64,000 nt of DNA from Gracilaria gracilis (taxonomy: Eukaryota; Rhodophyta; Florideophyceae; Gracilariales; Gracilariaceae): assembly GCA_030374805.1 (NCBI GenBank), contig JARGSG010000248.1:1-64000 (forward strand). Direction: 5' to 3'. Below the pieces are notes generated by a model that saw only the letters and a list, made by a program, of their open reading frames with translations, did no database searches and was not told the origin of the DNA. Below, in pieces: positions 61,282-64,000 of the stretch. The translations under genes and the position numbers were made by a program. Each line of letters begins with the position of its first letter. Position 1 is the stretch's first letter.

Positions 61282-61788
61282 ATGGAAAAGAGTACCATTT
61301 TCAGAAGTTCTTATCGTCATGAAGAATGTGACGAAATGGTTGCACTTGGAGCGCACTCAGAAAGCCACACTGGGCAGGCGGCACTTCAGAACAAGCTCTT
61401 CCCTTCAGGGCTCCTTCTTGCAATGGAGATGCCCATTCCCATGATCCAGACGTTCAAATCGTACTGTATCAGGAAATTCATAGACAGCAGCGTTCGTTTC
61501 TCTCCGTACTTCCTAGTCACCAAATTCGTGGTGCTCCCAACCCGAAACGCACATTTCAACTTCGACCTCGAAAACGGAGATCTCAATATATCATCCATTC
61601 AGCCGTTAGCAGTGTTCAAAGTTCTGGGAGCCTCCAACCGAGACCCCCAGAACCCAAAAACGTATAATGCATACCTTTCCGACTCCTCAAATGATACCGT
61701 AGGAAATGTTGTGTGGAACGGCAGTTTCAGGTACAGAACGGCGTGGGGGATGCCCCGGCCACATCTTATACGCATTTTTGCAATTTGA
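61282..61788 (+). CDS. Uncharacterised 168-codon frame
   Basis: The frame has mixed composition with beta-strand-like stretches (KFVVLPTRNAHFNFDL). An overlapping frame from 61178 shows a plausible N-terminal part, so a frameshift or splice may join them. I do not recognise it. Confidence 0.3.
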   Translation: MEKSTIFRSSYRHEECDEMVALGAHSESHTGQAALQNKLFPSGLLLAMEMPIPMIQTFKSYCIRKFIDSSVRFSPYFLVTKFVVLPTRNAHFNFDLENGDLNISSIQPLAVFKVLGASNRDPQNPKTYNAYLSDSSNDTVGNVVWNGSFRYRTAWGMPRPHLIRIFAI

Positions 61789-63300
61789 AATGACATAAGC
61801 GATCAATGGCTCCATATTAGAGCAGTTATAACGAAATGGTTCGGTGTTGAGCATCTTTTGCACATATGTTGGACTCTTAACACCCAAAAATGAAGTCTGG
61901 GAGACCAACCTCATCTGCGTTCTAAAACGGGTCCATCTCCTGAGAGTGTCAGACATAAGACGTAGATCAGGCTTGCACAAGAAACACCATCACCCACAAA
62001 ATCAGGTGTCCAAGAATCAATTCAATTTGAGAATGTAGTTGTTGGAGAGGTGGTTAACGCGCTGCAAGTTCAAAAAAACGACGTAATGTCCTCGTACATA
62101 ACTTTCTTCGATTGTAAGACATTTTTTGACCAGATGAACAAAGTTGCCGAAACATCTGGACAAGTTGTTCCCCAAGGTCTGAACCAAAACTTAAAAGACG
62201 GACTAAAACAGCTGAATGACGAAAAGTACCCCAATTGTCCCTAGCAATTTCTTATAGCTCTATCTAGCGTTCTTTATCTGTCTAGAATTGCCACAGGTGT
62301 AGTAATACAGAATTTTAACCCAAAGCGAGAACGTTCCCGGAAACGAAAGAAGTCATTAATCAAGCAACGCCAACTAGCAACACGGCGAACAAGAAAAACC
62401 CACTCTACTCAAACTCATGCATTTATGAACGTTTCTGCACCTTTTGATAATAGTGGTTTCATTACAACGCTGATGTAGAAAATTGAAAGAGCGTGAAATA
62501 TGGTTGATCATCTAGATAATGAACATGGTTCAAACAAAGAAAAGGAAATTTGGAATAGATTCTTCCCAGTAGAGCAGCATTTTTATGCGTATCTTTGAAG
62601 ATATCACTTTATGTAAAACAACGGTGCATTGCCTTCAATACAGTCGCGGTTTGTTGACGGAGTGTAGAGTAGTCAGAAGTAAGGCTTAGCAATGTAAGAT
62701 CCAAAACAAAGTGAGCGACAAGCGAATATACTGAAAACCAGACGAAAGCAGAAACGGTAAGGAAAAAATGATCAGAAGGCAAAAACCAGAAATGTGGTTT
62801 GTGCAAGCCTGCGTGGCTTTCACAACGCAATTTGCGCGCTTTTTTGAGCTTAGTGCTCTAAAGCGCTAAACAACGCGTTACGTGTATTAAGTGCTATGGC
62901 TCACGCCTTTGCAGGGCGTAAGCTAATAGACTTTTAGCTACGGAGGTTTTTCTGGCTTGTGCGAAGAGAATTGGCAAAGTGGGGTGCAAAAGCGTGATAA
63001 ACGTGACAGAGGTTCTATGAGCAAATATTACAAAGAAAGAGAGGTTCTGGAACCTTTGTTCCACATAACTAACAGTGCGTAGATTTGCCTGGACCCCCAA
63101 TTTTGGGATTGTAGACGTCAACGACGAGACAGTAAAGGCGTTATGGTTGTGAAGGTATTTTATCGTATTGCGTAGTTGGTCGGCCTTTGCTGTGCCAACT
63201 TCTATTGGGTATTTAATTAGAGTTCTCATTGCTATCTGAATAACCTTGTTGTTTGCAACCAGTTGCTTTATTCAACAGCTATATCAGTATTGAAACAATA

Positions 63301-63328
63301 AATGCGCAGAAGGAAGCTTCTGCGCATT
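63301..63328. repeat. Perfect 12-bp stem hairpin
   Basis: AATGCGCAGAAG, loop GAAG, CTTCTGCGCATT. It stands outside any recognised gene, about 360 bases beyond the 3' end of the gene at the window edge. Confidence 0.8.
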
Positions 63329-63684
63329 CACTGGTTAACACCTTACAAGATCTACCGTTGGTACACGTAGTGGAAAGTGGTTAACAGATCACCCTCAAAC
63401 CCCTCGCAAAAAGGGAAAAGAGTCGGGTCTCAGAATTGCGTCCGGCAGAACTCAGTGATACTAAACCCAATTTCTTATCTGTTTACTTTAGTGGATAGCT
63501 AGAAATCTCAGCTTCCTAATGAGAGCGGGCGCGTGGTGCAAAAGCTAAAGACGCAATCTTCGCCCGCTCTTGAGACTACCACTTGAAGCATCATCATAAA
63601 CGCATATAACTCAAACACTATGGCGTCATACAACACCTAAAACCACATAAATATTTGAGACACATCTCCTGAACCTAAGACATC

Positions 63685-64000
63685 TCAAGCATCCCAAACA
63701 ATGTCCTTCTCCGTCACCGTAGCGCCTACGTCATCTTCGATCACAACCTTATCCACACCTTGCAGTTTCATCATTGCCTCTACAGCCTTGTCACGCGCAA
63801 CACGGGACGCCGCAACACGGCGACGCTCCAGACGTGTCTCTCTCAGATGCTCAAACAAACTTTCACGACGCGGTGCCAATTCCACCAGACGACGGAGATC
63901 AGCTGCACTTTCGAAGCACCTCGAGCCAGTACTTCTCTGCTTCAGTGCCTTTAACACGTTCTCAGCCGTGAGATGACGACCGTATTGCGTACTGACCTTC
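63685..64000 (-). CDS. 3' end of a probable host gene (partial)
   Basis: The frame is open from the window edge to TAG/TGA-side stop at 63685, giving 105 codons that begin KVSTQYGRHLTAENVLKAL. The sequence is helical, arginine- and glutamate-rich, with even codon use and no low complexity. It looks more like a living gene than the element relics. The family is not recognised, and the start lies outside the window. Confidence 0.5.
   Translation of the reverse strand, partial: KVSTQYGRHLTAENVLKALKQRSTGSRCFESAADLRRLVELAPRRESLFEHLRETRLERRRVAASRVARDKAVEAMMKLQGVDKVVIEDDVGATVTEKDIVWDA

Larger units (their letters stand above)
61126..63684. other. Region without an assigned gene
   Basis: A plus-strand frame of 168 codons (61282-61788) and one of 64 codons (62050-62244) are open with ordinary composition. 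Neither has a recognised motif. A hairpin lies at 63301-63328. Confidence 0.4.

Overview
The window reads as nuclear DNA of a eukaryote packed with dead or dying mobile elements. There are no bacterial operons, Shine-Dalgarno sites or phage modules. The elements are eukaryotic types: Ty1/copia, Ty3/gypsy with a chromodomain, a pogo/mariner-like DNA transposon, and a large cut-and-paste element with a Plavaka/CACTA-like (CMC-type) transposase. One cargo gene resembles a pantoate-reductase-like NAD(P)-binding protein of photosynthetic eukaryotes, and most open frames are long and intronless. A macroalga, perhaps a red alga, is a reasonable but low-confidence guess.

The centre of the window is a family of large elements. 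Their ends share the inverted sequence GGTGTTNTCGGAATGCTAG, followed inward by scattered GCTAGTT/AACTAGC motifs. Copy 1 (about 2.75-24.85 kb) is the most complete. From left to right it holds: a zinc-finger Plavaka-like transposase (+); a basic coiled-coil protein of unknown function (-); a fusion of a permuted N6/N4-type DNA methyltransferase with a SET domain (-); a pair of 76-bp palindromes; a protein with a ParB-like DGYHR motif and a possible SUMO-interacting motif (+); a short lysine-rich protein with a clear SUMO-interacting motif (+); a 2-oxoglutarate/Fe(II) dioxygenase-like protein with HxD...H residues (+); a captured NAD(P)-binding reductase-like gene (-); and a coiled-coil protein (+). 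All reading frames are broken by a few stops or frameshifts, so this copy looks recently dead rather than ancient. A 4.48-kb copia element (12441-16919) is nested inside the methyltransferase gene; conceptually removing it with one target duplication rejoins the frame.

Copy 3 (40171-48825, reverse orientation) keeps the same order at both ends: coiled-coil gene, reductase, dioxygenase tail, palindromes, transposase, left end. It has lost the middle and is non-autonomous. This colinearity is the best evidence that the cargo belongs to the element. Copy 2 (35.5-39.57 kb, reverse) is a left-end and transposase fragment split by a 2155-bp pogo-like element. A diverged fragment at 33.2-34.3 kb retains only the coiled-coil gene.

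The flanks are poorer. Positions 1-2749 are AT-rich DNA and a copia remnant that carries a 31-base C run. Positions 24.85-33.1 kb are AT-rich with one plausible small gene at 31.26 kb and possible splice sites. Positions 48.83-50.2 kb end in a gypsy integrase tail and chromodomain. Positions 50.2-55.3 kb are mostly unassigned. Positions 55.3-61.1 kb are a decayed gypsy element with gag, protease, reverse transcriptase, RNase H and integrase relics. The right edge (63685-64000, minus strand) is the end of a probable host gene.

Inference: the element may have carried its own chromatin toolkit (DNA methylation, SET methylation, possible oxidative demethylation, SUMO binding). Functions were assigned by reading motifs by eye, with no database search.
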